From positions 1-64,000 of the forward strand of contig NZ_RXOF01000022.1 in the NCBI RefSeq assembly GCF_003970915.1: a stretch of 64,000 nucleotides of DNA, given 5' to 3'. The position numbers and the translations under genes are program-made. Below are positions 7,089 through 15,936 of the stretch, piece after piece (within the stretch, counting starts at the first letter, position 1; each line of letters begins with the position of its first letter). The DNA is from Hymenobacter gummosus (GTDB taxonomy: Bacteria; Bacteroidota; Bacteroidia; Cytophagales; Hymenobacteraceae). Under the pieces are notes generated by a model. It was not told where the DNA came from. It did no database searches and was given only the letters and a program-made list of their open reading frames with translations.

Positions 7089-10000
7089 AGCAAGGGATTA
7101 TTAGTGTCATTGACATCCAGCTGCACGTTGAAGCGCTCATTCATAAACTGGCGGACCGCGCTTGGATTCGGAAAACGAGCGTTACTCTGTAGTCTGAATG
7201 AGTTTAAGGAGATAAGTGGCATCTGTTCCAAGCTCACTCTGAAATCCCTGGACTGGAATGCCTCTAAAGGGAAGAATGCCTGCTTTTCCACTTCATCGCG
7301 CTGCAAGAGCTGCTTAAACTCATTTTGCAGCGCAGCTTGGTGCTCCGCTTCCGATGCAAAGCTTTTTCCTTCTAGCATTCGGTTGGCTTTGTACGAGCCC
7401 ATGAAATTCATCATGGCAACAACTATTTGCCAATCCGGCCACCCTTCTGCACGCAACCCTTGCAACCAAGCGCTGTACCCGGCTTCCTGCTTCAAATGGG
7501 CCAAGGTCTGATGAATGTTGTGCGTCGCTTTCTCAAAGCGATTCGCAATGCTTTGCAAGGCGCTTGCTTGGTTATACTTTTTGCTCAGCCCCTCCTTGGC
7601 ATGCATCATCGGGTTTGGCAAGGGGAAATCAGCTCGCGTAGGTAACGGGCTGAAAATATCGCGGCGATAGTCATTAAATCGCTCCTCTGAGAACAAGGAG
7701 CGATACATTCGTTGGTAAGAGGTTGCTTGCAAGGACTTCGCGCCTAGGTTACTTTCCGTGAAAAGGCCCAAAAATGCTTGCTCAAATTCAGCGGTTGGCA
7801 ACAAGCTGAGGTCCTGCAGCACGGCTTTCAAGGTAGTGCTCACGAATGCCGCCCCCATTTTGACTTCTTCGTAGTCAGCGCTGTCGACGGGCTGCACAAA
7901 TACCTTCCATTTGGCTTTGCTGTTATCCGGCAATTGCTCTGGTTCACGTGGTGCAGCGGTTTGCTCAAGGGTGAAGTCCACTACGGTGCCAGGCAAATGG
8001 AAGTCCGTCTTGGCTAGCGCAATTTCGGCGAGCAACACCTGCAGCATGGCACAGAAGTCTTCTCCTAAGGCGGTAGACCCGTACGTGTTAGGGAAGCGCA
8101 CGTGCCACTCTATGCCCAAGGCGTGAAATCGAACAGTCCGCTCTGGTCCCATGTCATTGAGCGGTGCGTCGGCAAAATTCCGCGTCAGGCCAGCCAGGAG
8201 TTTAGGCTCCGGTAGTTCGACCTGCAGCATAGCCAACACGTCGTCTAAGTAGTCGTCTTTGAGGTACCCGGCAGCGGTCAGTTTCTCCTGAGCCATCTGC
8301 TGCAAACCAGGCGCAAGCAGGGGCGCAGCGTACAAAAGGAACCCATAGTTCATGATGATTTTACGAGGCATGTCGGCCTCCTCTGCATCAATGGGCTGCG
8401 TATCAAACTGCTCCCGTGTCCTGAAGTAGTACTCGAAATCCAGCAGCGCACTCAGCCAGGCCCCTTGGACAAAATCGGCGTGGAAGGCCATGCCATACCC
8501 CTGGGCAATTCGCTTCGCAAGTTTCCGGCTCCCTTTCTGCCAGCTTACCCAGGCAGCCCATAACCCGTAGTACTTGGCTGCGAAATGCATGTCCAAGGCG
8601 CTATAGACTTGGGCAATATTCAACAACGCGAGGGTATAACCCTCAAAGGTTTCCTCTTGGAGCCACAGTGCTTTGGCCTCGTGAAAGTCGCGCAGGGCCT
8701 TCAGCAGGGAAGACGGGTTTTTAGACTCCAGGTAGGTAGCGCCAGATGCTACCAGACGACGTGCCCGCTCATGGGCGCCCTTCTTTTTCTCAACCACCGC
8801 GTCCAGCCGCCCCGCATAATCCTTGAACGCATCTATTAGCGTCTCGTTCCCTTCCTCATCCAGCTTAATCAGGAGACGAATGTGGGTATGAATTCGGCTG
8901 CTTAGTTGCGTTGCGTTGTAGAGCGGGGCTTGGTCCAGCACAGCCAGTAGCTGTTCTAATGGAGCCATGATTTTAGCTACGTTCTCCTCGCTACGGTCTT
9001 GGCTGCCCGCAAAAAAGTACAGATTCGCGGAACACTCCAACAGCCGACATAAGTCGGAAGGATTGCGCGGTTGGCTGATGAGCAGGTCCAGTTGTTGCTT
9101 GAATTGCCGAAGCCAGCCAGCTGTTTCAGCTGGTGTCAAAGCGGATTTGCCGTTCAAGGACGAGGCCGTAACCAGAAACAGCAGGCTCTGAATATCCTCA
9201 AACTCTGCCGCGACGGTAAACGAGGAGAAGTCGCTGAAATACTCCCGCACATACTCTTCGCACCCGAACAGGTCACCGGCGGCGGGCTCCAAGTACTCCG
9301 TCGGCCGCATCCGAAGCCAGATGAGCTCGTAAAGCGCCTGCTTTCGCTCCGCTGGCTGCTGGGCCAAGTTGGCAACGTACCAGTTTAGTAGCCCAATCCA
9401 GAACGCGTCGTGCGCCTGCAAATTCTTAGCGTTGCGGCAATACGACACGGCCTGCAACACCTCGTAAAATTCACCGAGGCGAACGTCTTCCGGCTGGCCC
9501 AGGTCGTTCCACTTGGTAAAGACTTCGTGGTACCACAGGTCTTCCAAAGTGCCCGCCTGCAACAACAGATTGGTTAGCTCTCCGTTGACAAGCTTCCGGT
9601 CTTCCGGGGCTTGCTCAGACGCTTTTATGTCCACCCGCATGCAGAGCATGCCCAGGAACCCCTTGCGTCGCTCCTTGGGCATATCAGGTAGCATTGCTAC
9701 CAACTCCTCTAAACGGGCGATGGTCCCTTTAAATGCGCTATCAGGGCTCACCCCATCAAAGCGCCACTTAATCCGGCGCGTGAAGTCCTCCCAATCCTGG
9801 TCGGTAAGTTGTTGAAAAACGGCTACGGCCTCCTGCAAGGCTTGGCTATCGGCCTGCAGTGCCAGCAGTGCCGGGGCATCCTCCGCCTTTTTCTTCAGTT
9901 TATCGGCCAACTGTTCCGCGAGCTGGCTCGTGCGCTCGTCCACGTATTCCGTTACCAGCGACTTTACCTTGAGGGCGCATTGGGAAAGCAACGCGTCGGG

Positions 10001-10405
10001 AAGCGTGTCCTGGTTCGCAACCCAGGTACGCAGCAAATCAGCCTCATTGCCCTCACGGTGCTCCGCAACTCGGCTGTTCGCTTCAAAAACAAACTCTTTG
10101 TCCTTGGCCGCATAATCGGTTTTGACGTGGAGCATGAAGAAGTGGGCCACCGCCTTCTGAATCTCCTCACTTCGAAAAGAGAACGGCGTAGAGTAGAGCT
10201 TTAATTGCCGGAACGTGGCCGCTTGGGTCAGTTCATTGTGCTGGAAGATATCCTCCTCGTAATCACAGTAAATGGCCTCGTCAACCTGGTTGAGATAGTT
10301 TTCCAACCACGTTTCAACCGTTTTGAACACTTGGTATTGGTAGCCACGCATTGAGGCGCTGGCGTCCGTGTTCTTCGCAAAGAGAAAAAGCTTAGAAATA
10401 CTCAT
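7085..10405 (-). CDS. Large protein with Cap4/DUF4297-like nuclease N-terminus, putative defence effector
   Basis: A 1106-aa protein, taken from MSISKLFLFAKN; the open frame runs 23 codons further but into the upstream gene. The N-terminal ~110 residues fit the DUF4297/Cap4 dsDNA-nuclease pattern: GYQYQ at 21-25, acidic EEDI at 50-53, and QLK at 67-69, which would supply a PD-(D/E)xK-type metal site. The remaining ~1000 residues are helical and repeat-like (TPR-type spacing) with no other domain I recognise. The upstream gene (PD-(D/E)xK-like) ends 16 bp before it and the TlpA gene overlaps its stop. Codon use is less GC-biased than the neighbours, suggesting separate acquisition. A cyclic-nucleotide sensor domain as in Cap4 is not evident. 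Confidence 0.6.
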   Translation of the reverse strand: MSISKLFLFAKNTDASASMRGYQYQVFKTVETWLENYLNQVDEAIYCDYEEDIFQHNELTQAATFRQLKLYSTPFSFRSEEIQKAVAHFFMLHVKTDYAAKDKEFVFEANSRVAEHREGNEADLLRTWVANQDTLPDALLSQCALKVKSLVTEYVDERTSQLAEQLADKLKKKAEDAPALLALQADSQALQEAVAVFQQLTDQDWEDFTRRIKWRFDGVSPDSAFKGTIARLEELVAMLPDMPKERRKGFLGMLCMRVDIKASEQAPEDRKLVNGELTNLLLQAGTLEDLWYHEVFTKWNDLGQPEDVRLGEFYEVLQAVSYCRNAKNLQAHDAFWIGLLNWYVANLAQQPAERKQALYELIWLRMRPTEYLEPAAGDLFGCEEYVREYFSDFSSFTVAAEFEDIQSLLFLVTASSLNGKSALTPAETAGWLRQFKQQLDLLISQPRNPSDLCRLLECSANLYFFAGSQDRSEENVAKIMAPLEQLLAVLDQAPLYNATQLSSRIHTHIRLLIKLDEEGNETLIDAFKDYAGRLDAVVEKKKGAHERARRLVASGATYLESKNPSSLLKALRDFHEAKALWLQEETFEGYTLALLNIAQVYSALDMHFAAKYYGLWAAWVSWQKGSRKLAKRIAQGYGMAFHADFVQGAWLSALLDFEYYFRTREQFDTQPIDAEEADMPRKIIMNYGFLLYAAPLLAPGLQQMAQEKLTAAGYLKDDYLDDVLAMLQVELPEPKLLAGLTRNFADAPLNDMGPERTVRFHALGIEWHVRFPNTYGSTALGEDFCAMLQVLLAEIALAKTDFHLPGTVVDFTLEQTAAPREPEQLPDNSKAKWKVFVQPVDSADYEEVKMGAAFVSTTLKAVLQDLSLLPTAEFEQAFLGLFTESNLGAKSLQATSYQRMYRSLFSEERFNDYRRDIFSPLPTRADFPLPNPMMHAKEGLSKKYNQASALQSIANRFEKATHNIHQTLAHLKQEAGYSAWLQGLRAEGWPDWQIVVAMMNFMGSYKANRMLEGKSFASEAEHQAALQNEFKQLLQRDEVEKQAFFPLEAFQSRDFRVSLEQMPLISLNSFRLQSNARFPNPSAVRQFMNERFNVQLDVNDTNNPLL

Positions 10406-10421
10406 GTAGAGGGTAGAAGGC

Positions 10422-11675
10422 CTAGTGATTAACTGCCCGCGCAATCTTGAGCAAGGCCTCCGGCGAATGGCCAAACTTGCACAGCGCCTCGCAGTGCTGG
10501 CGCAGCTCCGAGAACAGGATATAGCGAATCGTGGCGCCGGCGGCGCGGATGGCCGGGCGCGAGAGTTGGGCCTGCACTTCCTTTTCGCGGGCGTCAGGCA
10601 CGACCAGATAGAGGGCCGTCTCGTGCTCGGGCATGGAGAAAGCCAGGTCAGTCAGGCGCAGGATGCCCGAGTAGATGCTGGTGCTTTTCTCTACCTCGAA
10701 GGCGGCCACCACGCGGTTGGTGCCGGGCGCAAACCACACCACATCAATCAGGCGAATGGTGGTGGCCACCTCGGCCGACACGGGCAGTTCGGGGTGCTGG
10801 TCGAGGCACAAAAACGAGAGCTTCTGCCCGGCGCATATCCGGTTGCGGTCGTTGATGGCCGTCGTCACGTCGCAGCCCAAGGCCTTGCCCACGCGCAGCA
10901 GGTGGTGCTGCATCTCGGTGTGCTGGTTTTCCTCCTGGGCCTCAGTCTGCACCTCCTGGTGGCGCTTGCGGGCCTGCTGCTGGTACTTGTCGCGGTCTTC
11001 GTCGCTGGCAAACTGCTGGTCGCCGGCAATCATCTTCTTCACGCCCACGTCGAAGAGCAGGCCGCTCAGGGCGCCGTAGTCGAGGCTTAGGTGCTGGCGG
11101 TGCTCCTGGTTGAGGTCGCGCAGCCGGTCACGCATGCGCAGGTATTCCGACCAGGAGCCCAGCTTGATTTTCTCCCCGAACAGCGCGTTGAAGCCGTTGA
11201 CGATGGCGGTGTTAAAGGGCGGCATCAGGGTGGGGTGCAGGAAATACAGGATGCTGGCCACGGCCGGGCCCAGCCCCTTGATTTTGCGGCGGTCAAGCAG
11301 GTCAATTTCCTTGAGCAGCTGCTGCTCGGTGGTGGCCGCCAGGCAGCTTTCCAGAAACTGGCCGAAAGCGCGCTTGTTTTCCTCGTGCTCGTAGATGTCG
11401 GGAATGCGCAGCTTGGGCTTCCAATAGAAGGGGTGGGCCGCGCCCTGAAACACCTGCTTCTGCTCGCTGATGACGCTGAGCACGAATTCCAGCGAGGTGC
11501 CCTTGAAGTCGTTGCCGAAGCTGCCCGCCTTGATGTCCTTGACCACCTGTTGCACCCCGCGCCGGATGGAGCGAAAGGCCTTCAGGCGCTCCTCGTTGTT
11601 GATGAACCAGGTGTTGTAAACGGACTCGGAATCGGCCTTGTATTGCTGGATAAGAGGCGGCAGCGCAGCGGACAT
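10422..11675 (-). CDS. Putative restriction endonuclease-like protein with HhH-like and PD-(D/E)xK-like segments
   Basis: A 417-aa protein. The N-terminal half contains a helix-hairpin-helix-like stretch, KIKGLGPAVASILYFLHP, followed by MPPFNTAIVNGFNALFG, as in HhH-type DNA-binding folds. A charged coiled section follows (about residues 218-250). The C-terminal half has IRLIDVVWF about 12 residues before VVAAFEVEKSTSIYSG; the Asp and the Glu-x-Glu-Lys arrangement resembles a PD-(D/E)xK active site. It is the first gene of a three-gene minus-strand operon with the large Cap4-like protein. Likely a DNA-cleaving or DNA-sensing component; the specific family is not certain. Confidence 0.65.
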   Translation of the reverse strand: MSAALPPLIQQYKADSESVYNTWFINNEERLKAFRSIRRGVQQVVKDIKAGSFGNDFKGTSLEFVLSVISEQKQVFQGAAHPFYWKPKLRIPDIYEHEENKRAFGQFLESCLAATTEQQLLKEIDLLDRRKIKGLGPAVASILYFLHPTLMPPFNTAIVNGFNALFGEKIKLGSWSEYLRMRDRLRDLNQEHRQHLSLDYGALSGLLFDVGVKKMIAGDQQFASDEDRDKYQQQARKRHQEVQTEAQEENQHTEMQHHLLRVGKALGCDVTTAINDRNRICAGQKLSFLCLDQHPELPVSAEVATTIRLIDVVWFAPGTNRVVAAFEVEKSTSIYSGILRLTDLAFSMPEHETALYLVVPDAREKEVQAQLSRPAIRAAGATIRYILFSELRQHCEALCKFGHSPEALLKIARAVNH

Positions 11676-11845
11676 AACGCGGAACGGTGAATTAAAACCC
11701 TAAGATGGGCAGAACCCGCGGACCGCCCAACCAGAGGCCAAAAACCCCAGCTATTCAGGCACCTTAACGCTTAACAAAACGGTGCCCGTAGCACCGGCAG
11801 GGATGCTTCCGGACGCAAAGTCGGGGCGCAGCTCCCAAAGCGGCG
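11676..11845. other. Intergenic region with the probable promoter of the nuclease operon
   Basis: A 170-base gap between two minus-strand genes. It holds a short inverted repeat around 11779-11796 (GGTGC...GCACC) and AT-richer sequence immediately upstream of the start at 11675. I see no convincing small gene here. Confidence 0.3.
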
Positions 11846-12628
11846 TCACCCGTCCTGCTTACGACTCAGCAGCTTCCGAACCCAGTCGACCACTGGCCGA
11901 ATACGGGCGTTGAGATAACACTCGCGGCAGTAGCGAAAAGACCACAAGCAGTCCACCGTATCCGTGAACAGGTGGAAGAGCACGCCCACGGCGATAATAT
12001 TCGTCGGTGGGGGCAGCAGCAGCATCAGGGCATACACCGGGATGGCATAAAACGAATGCAACGGATGATACCCCACACTGCAGCGCCCGGGGTCGAAGAC
12101 AGGGGTCGCCAGCAAGTGGTCCAGGTCGATGAGCATCGTGGCCAGCAGGATGAGGTAGGCGCCGGACCACATCGCGGGGAACAGCACCAGGGCCAACACC
12201 GCCGGAAACAGAAAGTGCAAGCTGTAGTGCACCAGCGTTTGCGCCCGGAAAAACCGACGGGCGGGTGGCTGATGAGGCTCGCGCAACGCCGCCGCCCGGG
12301 TGGCGGTATCGCCGGCCACCGTGCTGGTGTCAGACGGCCTTTCGGCTACTCGGCTTGCCTGCTGCTTCTGGGTAAGGGAACGGGAGTTCCCCGTGTCCGC
12401 AACCTGGGTCTGGGGCCGCGCTGGCACCGCTACCGGGCGTGGTGCGCTGGCAGGCAACGCAGGGCCGACCACCTGTGCCGAATCTGGGCGCGGTCTCGAC
12501 CGCGGTGGGGCGGCTCCGGCCACGCCGGCAAACCGGGGCACGAGTGCGGCAGAACGGCACCCACCGAGTAGCAGGGCCAGGCCGGCGGCGATACACCGGA
12601 GCAGGCAAAGCACGGGGAAAGGATACAT
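11846..12628 (-). CDS. DUF6122-family membrane protein with N-terminal lipoprotein-like extension
   Basis: 260 aa from MYPFPVLCLLRCIAAGLALL. The first ~25 residues read as a lipoprotein signal ending LLLGGC. Then comes a ~100-residue Pro/Ala/Arg/Ser/Thr-rich linker. The C-terminal ~130 residues match DUF6122: TLVHYSLHFLFPAVLAL, IDLDHLLATPVFDP, YHPLHSFYAIPVY, FHLFTDTVDC. These are hydrophobic segments with conserved His/Asp, perhaps metal-binding. The DUF6122 part normally stands alone as an integral membrane protein, so the lipoprotein-plus-linker front end is unusual. It is the outermost gene of the copper island. Confidence 0.7.
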   Translation of the reverse strand: MYPFPVLCLLRCIAAGLALLLGGCRSAALVPRFAGVAGAAPPRSRPRPDSAQVVGPALPASAPRPVAVPARPQTQVADTGNSRSLTQKQQASRVAERPSDTSTVAGDTATRAAALREPHQPPARRFFRAQTLVHYSLHFLFPAVLALVLFPAMWSGAYLILLATMLIDLDHLLATPVFDPGRCSVGYHPLHSFYAIPVYALMLLLPPPTNIIAVGVLFHLFTDTVDCLWSFRYCRECYLNARIRPVVDWVRKLLSRKQDG

Positions 12629-12654
12629 GGGGGCGCAGTACAATAGGACGAAAA

Positions 12655-12685
12655 CGAAAAAGGCAGCTCGGGCGGAGCTGCCTTT
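12655..12685 (-). terminator. Hairpin terminator after the first DUF305 gene
   Basis: The 11-bp stem AAAGGCAGCTC (12659-12669) pairs with 12675-12685. On the minus strand it is followed by a run of T, typical of intrinsic termination for the gene ending at 12704. Confidence 0.8.
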
Positions 12686-12703
12686 CCCCAAACCGGCCGG
12701 CGC

Positions 12704-13318
12704 TTACCGGTTGCGGGTCAGCCAATTCTGCAGGGTTGCAATTTCCTGGCGCTGGTCGGTAATGATGGCCTGGGCCAGGGCGCGGGTCGTGCTGTTGCGG
12801 CCGTGCTGCAGCAGGGCTTCGGAGTTGTCAATGGCCGCCTGGTGGTGGTCGACCATGAGCTGGGCGAAGTCGTAATCCGGCCGGCCCGTCATCGTGCGCG
12901 CGTCACTGGCGGCCATCATGCGGTCCATGTTGGTTTTCTGCAGCTGGTTGAACTGCGGCACCAGCGGGGTTTGCGGCTGGTGGCTGCTCAGAAAGGCGTT
13001 GAACTGGCCAATCTCTCCCTGCTGCTTGGTAATAATGTCCTGGGCAAGGGTTTTCATTTCCTGGTTCGAGCCGGTGCGCAGCTCTTCCTGGGCCATCTTG
13101 ATGGCGGCCTCGTGGTGCAGCACCATCTGCGCGGCAAAGTCGTGGTCCGGGTCCTGGGTCTTGGCCTGCGCGTCCATCTGCGTCATCATGTCCATCATGA
13201 TTTTCATGTACGGACTCTCGTGTTTCATGTCGTCCATGTCGTGGTCCTTCTTGCAGGCGGTCAAGAAGAGTCCCAGCGCGAGGAGGCACAGCAGGGGCAG
13301 GCGTAGGTAACGGGTCAT
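12704..13318 (-). CDS. DUF305 lipoprotein (four-helix, copper-associated)
   Basis: 204 aa from MTRYLRLPLLCLLALGLFLT, with a lipobox ending LTAC. Two DUF305 repeats follow, each with the HHxxAIxMAxxEL signature: FAAQMVLHHEAAIKMAQEEL and FAQLMVDHHQAAIDNSEALL. Met, His and Asp residues (KHESPYMKIMMDMMTQMDAQ) suggest copper or silver coordination. The protein is probably periplasmic. A copy of the island's paired operator lies about 60 bp upstream, so it is probably co-regulated with the other copper genes. The nearest relative in the window is the 14554 gene. Confidence 0.85.
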   Translation of the reverse strand: MTRYLRLPLLCLLALGLFLTACKKDHDMDDMKHESPYMKIMMDMMTQMDAQAKTQDPDHDFAAQMVLHHEAAIKMAQEELRTGSNQEMKTLAQDIITKQQGEIGQFNAFLSSHQPQTPLVPQFNQLQKTNMDRMMAASDARTMTGRPDYDFAQLMVDHHQAAIDNSEALLQHGRNSTTRALAQAIITDQRQEIATLQNWLTRNR

Positions 13319-13377
13319 GGGGAGAGTGCGAGGTGGAAATAACACCTCAGAAACGTCGAGCTGAGCACGCTTGTTTT

Positions 13378-13413
13378 TACATCAAAACCGCCATTTGCTT
13401 GCATAATTTCCAG
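13378..13413 (+). promoter_or_regulatory. Copper-island operator copy (a), upstream of DUF305 gene at 13318
   Basis: Half-sites TACATCAAA (13378-13386) and TGCATAATT (13400-13408, then TCCAG) are spaced 22 bp. This is the weakest first half of the seven copies. The motif reads on the strand opposite the gene, as at every other copy. Confidence 0.55.
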
Positions 13414-13455
13414 TGTAACGCTAGCCAGGGCAACTGGCGGGCCGCTGCGGCACTG

Positions 13456-14454
13456 TCACATCTGGTGCCCGGGCATCGACATGCCGGGCATGTCCATCAT
13501 GGGCTCGCCGGGGCGCATGGACAAGTCGCCGTAGCGCGTCGCCAGCCAGTAGCCCACCGCCAGCATCAGCAGGGTAAGCACCGTGACCACGGCCTTGCGC
13601 CCGCTGGACACGTGGCGCCCACCGCCCATCGCCATACCCGGCATATCGTGGGCGGACGCGGCCATCGTGTGCCCGGCGTGAAGGGAAGCAGCTGGAACAG
13701 CGGGCGCCGCGTGGTGCATACCGGCCATTGGATGCCCTGCAGGCGCAGCCGGACTTACCTCTTCCCGGGAGGCCCCGCCTTTGCCCAAGGCCCGCTCGGT
13801 GCCCATGCCGTGCTTGAGCTGGTTTTTGACCAGCCAGTAGTTCACCGGGTACGACACGACCACGCCCACCAGCGTCGCGGCCGACATCACCGCCCAGAAC
13901 CAGGGCGAGGTGGCTTCCATGGCCCGCATGTCGCGGCTCATCAGGATGACCATCGTGGGCAGCATGCCGGCCATCATGGCGTTCATCGACATCCACTCCG
14001 GCAGAAAGGATTCGCGCAAGGCCTGGCCGTAGCTCATGCGCATCATGTCCTTCATGAACAGGGCCTGGAAAATGAACAAGCCGAAGACGAAGCCGGCCAG
14101 GTACTCCACCCAGATGTCCACGCCCATGCGCAGCCGAAAGTAGCCGGTGATGGCCGCGGCCACGATGATGCCCGTGGCGTCGCCGGCCGCGCAGTGAATG
14201 GTGGAGCCCACCGCTTGCTTCCACATGGGGGCCACGAACTGCTCGTGCGTCCCGGGCGCCGGCTCCCGGCAGGAAAACCAGTAAATCAGCAGCCCCACGG
14301 GGCCGGTATAGAGCGTCACCAGCACCCAGCCGTACTTCATCACCTTCATTTCCGGGGTGCTGGTAAACAGGTCCCAGGCCACGTAGGCCACGGACAGGGC
14401 CGTCAGGCCAAACCACACCCACAGCAGGTAATCGGGAAACAGGGGCGTATTCAT
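13456..14454 (-). CDS. DUF4396 membrane protein with Met/His-rich loop
   Basis: 332 aa with about eight hydrophobic segments. It contains DUF4396 landmarks: YGWVLVTLYTGPVGLLIYW, GSTIHCAAGDATGIIVAAA, MSMNAMMAGMLPTMV and WFWAVMSAATLVGVVVSYPV. A Met/His-rich insertion (GHPMAGMHHAAPAVPAASLH, HAGHTMAASAHDMPGMAMGG) and a tail ending MMDMPGMSMPGHQM suggest binding of Cu(I) or Ag(I). The function of DUF4396 is unknown, but it recurs in copper-resistance clusters. It lies downstream of a DUF305 gene with a terminator-like hairpin between them. Confidence 0.8.
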   Translation of the reverse strand: MNTPLFPDYLLWVWFGLTALSVAYVAWDLFTSTPEMKVMKYGWVLVTLYTGPVGLLIYWFSCREPAPGTHEQFVAPMWKQAVGSTIHCAAGDATGIIVAAAITGYFRLRMGVDIWVEYLAGFVFGLFIFQALFMKDMMRMSYGQALRESFLPEWMSMNAMMAGMLPTMVILMSRDMRAMEATSPWFWAVMSAATLVGVVVSYPVNYWLVKNQLKHGMGTERALGKGGASREEVSPAAPAGHPMAGMHHAAPAVPAASLHAGHTMAASAHDMPGMAMGGGRHVSSGRKAVVTVLTLLMLAVGYWLATRYGDLSMRPGEPMMDMPGMSMPGHQM

Positions 14455-14502
14455 GGCGTGTAGCAGCGGGGCAGTAGGGTAGAAAGGGGGCGGGAACAGA
14501 AA

Positions 14503-14528
14503 AGAGCGGCTTTGGGGAAAGCCGCTCT
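14503..14528 (-). terminator. Hairpin terminator after the second DUF305 gene
   Basis: The 11-bp arms AGAGCGGCTTT (14503-14513) and 14518-14528 enclose a 4-base loop, with TTTT following on the minus strand. It may partly separate this gene from the DUF4396 gene. Confidence 0.75.
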
Positions 14529-14553
14529 GTTGCTGGTGGGGGCGGAAGGCCGA

Positions 14554-15183
14554 TTAGAACTTCTTGTGGGCCAGCAGCCAAGCCTGCAGGTCCTTGATTT
14601 CCATTTCCTGGTCGTCGATGATGTTGTGGGCCAGCGTTTTCATGGCATTCTCGCGGCCGTACTCGATTTCCGCCTGGGAGTTTTCCATGGCGCTGCGGTG
14701 GTGGTCGACCATGAGCTGGGCGAAGTCGTAGTCAATGTCGCCGGTAAGCGGCCGCAGGTCGTTGGCCTGCATCATGCGCTCCATGCTCTCCATCTGCTTC
14801 GTGTTGAACGCGGGCACGGCCGGGGCGTGGGCGGGGTGGCTGCTGAGAAACGCGTCGAGCTGCTGAATCTCGGCCTGCTGCTTGGTGATGATGGTCTGGG
14901 CCATCCGCTTCATGTCGGCGTCCTTGCCGCTGCGCAGTTCCTCCTGGCTCATGGTGATGGCGCCCTGGTGGTGCATCTTCATCATCATGGCGAAGTCGTT
15001 GTCCGGGTCCTGGGTCTTGGTCATGGCCATCATCTGCGTCATCATATCGTGCATCATGCGCATGAAGACGTTGTCGTCGTGGGCCTGCACTTTCAGGCCG
15101 TCGGAATCGTCCTTGTTACACGCGGTCAGGGTAGTGAAGGCAAGCAGACAAGCAAACAGGGGGAAGCGAAGGGAGCGAAGCAT
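14554..15183 (-). CDS. DUF305 lipoprotein (second copy)
   Basis: 209 aa. The signal peptide ends in a lipobox (TTLTAC). Two DUF305 units follow, FAMMMKMHHQGAITMSQEEL and FAQLMVDHHRSAMENSQAEI, with a Met-rich N-terminal section (FMRMMHDMMTQMMAMTK). It is closely similar in order and motifs to the gene at 12704, so the two are recent paralogues. An operator copy lies about 72 bp upstream. Probable periplasmic metal-binding role. Confidence 0.85.
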   Translation of the reverse strand: MLRSLRFPLFACLLAFTTLTACNKDDSDGLKVQAHDDNVFMRMMHDMMTQMMAMTKTQDPDNDFAMMMKMHHQGAITMSQEELRSGKDADMKRMAQTIITKQQAEIQQLDAFLSSHPAHAPAVPAFNTKQMESMERMMQANDLRPLTGDIDYDFAQLMVDHHRSAMENSQAEIEYGRENAMKTLAHNIIDDQEMEIKDLQAWLLAHKKF

Positions 15184-15255
15184 AGCAACGGGGGGTTAAA
15201 GCGTCGGCAACAAAAGCGTTACCCAGGCTAAACGGCAGAGTACAGTGTCCGTTTG

Positions 15256-15291
15256 CGCACGATTGGCCCGAAACCCTTGCAAAGTTTCCAG
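15256..15291 (+). promoter_or_regulatory. Copper-island operator copy (b), upstream of DUF305 gene at 15183
   Basis: Half-sites CGCACGATT (15256-15264) and TGCAAAGTT (15278-15286, then TCCAG) are spaced 22 bp. The motif reads opposite to the downstream gene and is 72 bp from its ATG. Confidence 0.6.
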
Positions 15292-15300
15292 CCCGGCGCC

Positions 15301-15936
15301 TTACGTGAGCTCGGCCAGGCTCAGGCGCCCGGCGCTGCCCGGCCCCAGCCGCTGGTAGTCCGAGGGCGACATGCCCGTGACCTGCCGAAACTGGTTCGTC
15401 AGGTGGGCCGCGCTGCTGTAGCCGAGCCGCTTGGCCACGCTGGCCACGTTTTCGTCCTGGTAGCTGAGCAACTCCTTGGCCCGCTCCACCTTTTGGCGGA
15501 TGATGTATTTCTCCAGCGTGAGCCCCTCGCGCACGGAGAACTGGTGCGACAGGTACGCGTACGAGCGGCCCACCCGCTCGCTGATGTAGTGGGAGTAGGT
15601 GTGAAACGGCTGCTGCTCAGCCGGCGTGTAGTGCACCAGCTCCACCACCACGGCTTTTACCTGCTCGATGAGTTGGTCGCGCGGGTCTTCGACCAGGGCG
15701 AAGCCGTACGCCTGCAGCGCCTCCTGCACCCGCTGCTCGTCCACGGGGCTACCGTCGGCGGTGCGCACGTTGGCCGCGCCCAGGGCCACGGCGTCCACCA
15801 GCAACCCGGCCTTTTCCAGTTCGCGCTGCACCACGCGCAGGCAGCGGGGGCATACCATGTTCCGGATGGACAGGCGCACGCCCCCGGCCGCGGGAGCGGG
15901 CAACACGGACGTGGCGGACTGCGGCATCGTCATCAT
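15301..15936 (-). CDS. AraC-family regulator with N-terminal CxxC metal-binding-like domain
   Basis: 211 aa. Residues ~20-85 resemble a heavy-metal-associated (ferredoxin-like) fold: RLSIRNMVCPRCLRVVQREL, with Cys29 and Cys32 as the metal ligands. Residues ~105-205 are an AraC DNA-binding domain with two helix-turn-helix units (ENVASVAKRLGYSSAAHLTN, then QFRQVTGMSPSDYQRL). The ATG overlaps the stop of the cupredoxin gene as ATGA, so it is coupled to the copA operon. A paralogue of the same architecture is at 29152. It is likely the copper sensor for the repeated operator of the island; that link is inferred. Confidence 0.75.
   Translation of the reverse strand: MMTMPQSATSVLPAPAAGGVRLSIRNMVCPRCLRVVQRELEKAGLLVDAVALGAANVRTADGSPVDEQRVQEALQAYGFALVEDPRDQLIEQVKAVVVELVHYTPAEQQPFHTYSHYISERVGRSYAYLSHQFSVREGLTLEKYIIRQKVERAKELLSYQDENVASVAKRLGYSSAAHLTNQFRQVTGMSPSDYQRLGPGSAGRLSLAELT

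Noticed and set aside
10425-11690. Plus-strand open frames antisense to the PD-(D/E)xK-like gene
   Set aside because: Composition typical of antisense frames. The minus-strand product shows HhH-like and nuclease-like segments.
13333-14463. Plus-strand open frame over the DUF4396 gene
   Set aside because: His/Gly/Val-rich antisense shadow of a Met-rich gene. No domain is seen.
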